From Acidobacteriota bacterium (GTDB lineage Bacteria > Acidobacteriota > Terriglobia > UBA7540): 5,409 nucleotides of DNA. Shown here piece by piece: positions 4,947-5,409 of the stretch. The stretch spans positions 1 through 5,409 of the forward strand of contig JAJXZM010000138.1 in assembly GCA_021780055.1 (NCBI GenBank). Reading direction: 5' to 3'. The position numbers were made by a program, and so were the translations under genes. Under the pieces are notes generated by a model. That model was not told the origin of the DNA and ran no database searches. It saw only the letters and a list, made by a program, of their open reading frames with translations. The number at the start of each line of letters is the position of its first letter. Within the stretch, counting starts at the first letter, position 1.

Positions 4947-5409
4947 CTAGCCCATAAACCTCTCAATGGGTGCAAAGGTAAGGCCCGACCGGGTTATCGC
5001 TTCGATGATGGCCGGCAGAGCTTCCACCGTGCTGGACTGGTTGACACCACCAGGAGGCGGCTGCTCGTGGCCGTCATGGAGAAGAATTACAGCACCCGGA
5101 TGGAGCCTGCGGGTCGTGGCCCTTATGATCGTCTGGGTCTGGTATTTCCAGTCGAACCCCATTACCGACCACATGACCATTTTCAGGCGCCGCCGCTGCA
5201 AAACCGGCATCAGGCCGAACCATCGCGCTCCATAAGGAGGTCGGAATAAGGTTGGCCGCACTCCGGTGATCCGCTCGATGGCTTCCTGCGCCCGGTCGAT
5301 CTCACTGGCAATAAACCTGCTACTGCGGAAGAACAGAAACGGGTGCGAATAAGTGTGATTGCCAATGGTGTGCCCTTCGCGCACAATGCGTCGGGCGATT
5401 TCGGGATGG
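4947..5409 (-). CDS. Polysaccharide deacetylase (NodB homology, CE4 family), 5' end outside the window
   Basis: The visible 153 residues run to a TAG at 4949-4947; the frame stays open to the window edge, so the gene starts beyond it and the GTG at 5384 is only an internal Val codon. Numbered from the first visible residue, the CE4 motifs are NHTYSH (17-22, metal-binding His18 and His22), RPPYG (56-60, motif 3), GFDW (84-87, motif 4) and LLHD (109-112, catalytic His111). The first motif with the catalytic and metal Asp pair would lie upstream and cannot be checked. Family members use a divalent metal to remove N- or O-acetyl groups from chitin-like oligosaccharides, peptidoglycan or other polysaccharides, often outside the cytoplasmic membrane. 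Whether a signal peptide exists is unknown. It lies 275 bases before the receiver gene, probably as a separate transcription unit, yet on the same strand, and its sugar substrate may connect it to the glycosyltransferase downstream. Confidence 0.93.
   Translation of the reverse strand, partial: HPEIARRIVREGHTIGNHTYSHPFLFFRSSRFIASEIDRAQEAIERITGVRPTLFRPPYGARWFGLMPVLQRRRLKMVMWSVMGFDWKYQTQTIIRATTRRLHPGAVILLHDGHEQPPPGGVNQSSTVEALPAIIEAITRSGLTFAPIERFMG

Noticed and set aside
5382..5384. GTG at 5384 as the deacetylase start
   Set aside because: The frame continues open upstream to the window edge with family-like sequence (HPEIARRIV before REGH), and the first CE4 motif must lie further upstream, so this Val is internal.

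Overview
The window comes from a bacterial chromosome of moderately high GC. All six supported genes lie on the minus strand, so in transcription order the window reads from its right end to its left end. Coding is dense, and the arrangement and protein style (PaaK-type ligase, MGDG-synthase-type glycosyltransferase, single receiver domain) fit an environmental bacterium such as an acidobacterium or a deltaproteobacterium-like lineage. That placement is inference only; no rRNA or marker gene is present.

Layout in transcription order: (1) 5409-4947, the C-terminal two thirds or so of a NodB-type polysaccharide deacetylase whose start lies outside the window. (2) 4946-4672, a 275-base non-coding stretch with a strongly AT-rich core (about 28% GC over 4741-4800) that holds a candidate promoter and two inverted repeats. 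(3) 4671-4282, a receiver-only response regulator. (4) 4231-3941, an acyl carrier protein with an intact DSL phosphopantetheine site. (5) 3923-2694, a beta-ketoacyl-ACP synthase of the FabF/NodE type with a complete Cys-His-Lys-His active site. (6) 2638-1451, a GT-B glycosyltransferase of the MGDG synthase/UgtP/MurG type. (7) 1320-4, an AMP-forming ligase of the phenylacetate-CoA ligase (PaaK/CapK) family, complete at both ends. Gaps from receiver to glycosyltransferase are 50, 17 and 55 bases, so genes 3-6 look like one operon started from the AT-rich region. The ligase follows after 130 bases and may belong to the same transcript.

How the genes may work together (inference): the ketosynthase and ACP would build or extend an acyl chain, the ligase would activate a carboxylic acid as starter or for transfer, and the glycosyltransferase would add a sugar from a nucleotide donor. 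The deacetylase just upstream could trim an N-acetylated sugar. Sugar deacetylase + ACP + ketosynthase + glycosyltransferase resembles the functional parts list of rhizobial Nod-factor synthesis (NodB, NodF, NodE, NodC), although no NodA-type acyltransferase is visible here and the glycosyltransferase belongs to a different family from NodC. A glycolipid or lipid-modified saccharide product is the most economical reading. No RNA genes, mobile elements, CRISPR arrays or attachment sites were seen.
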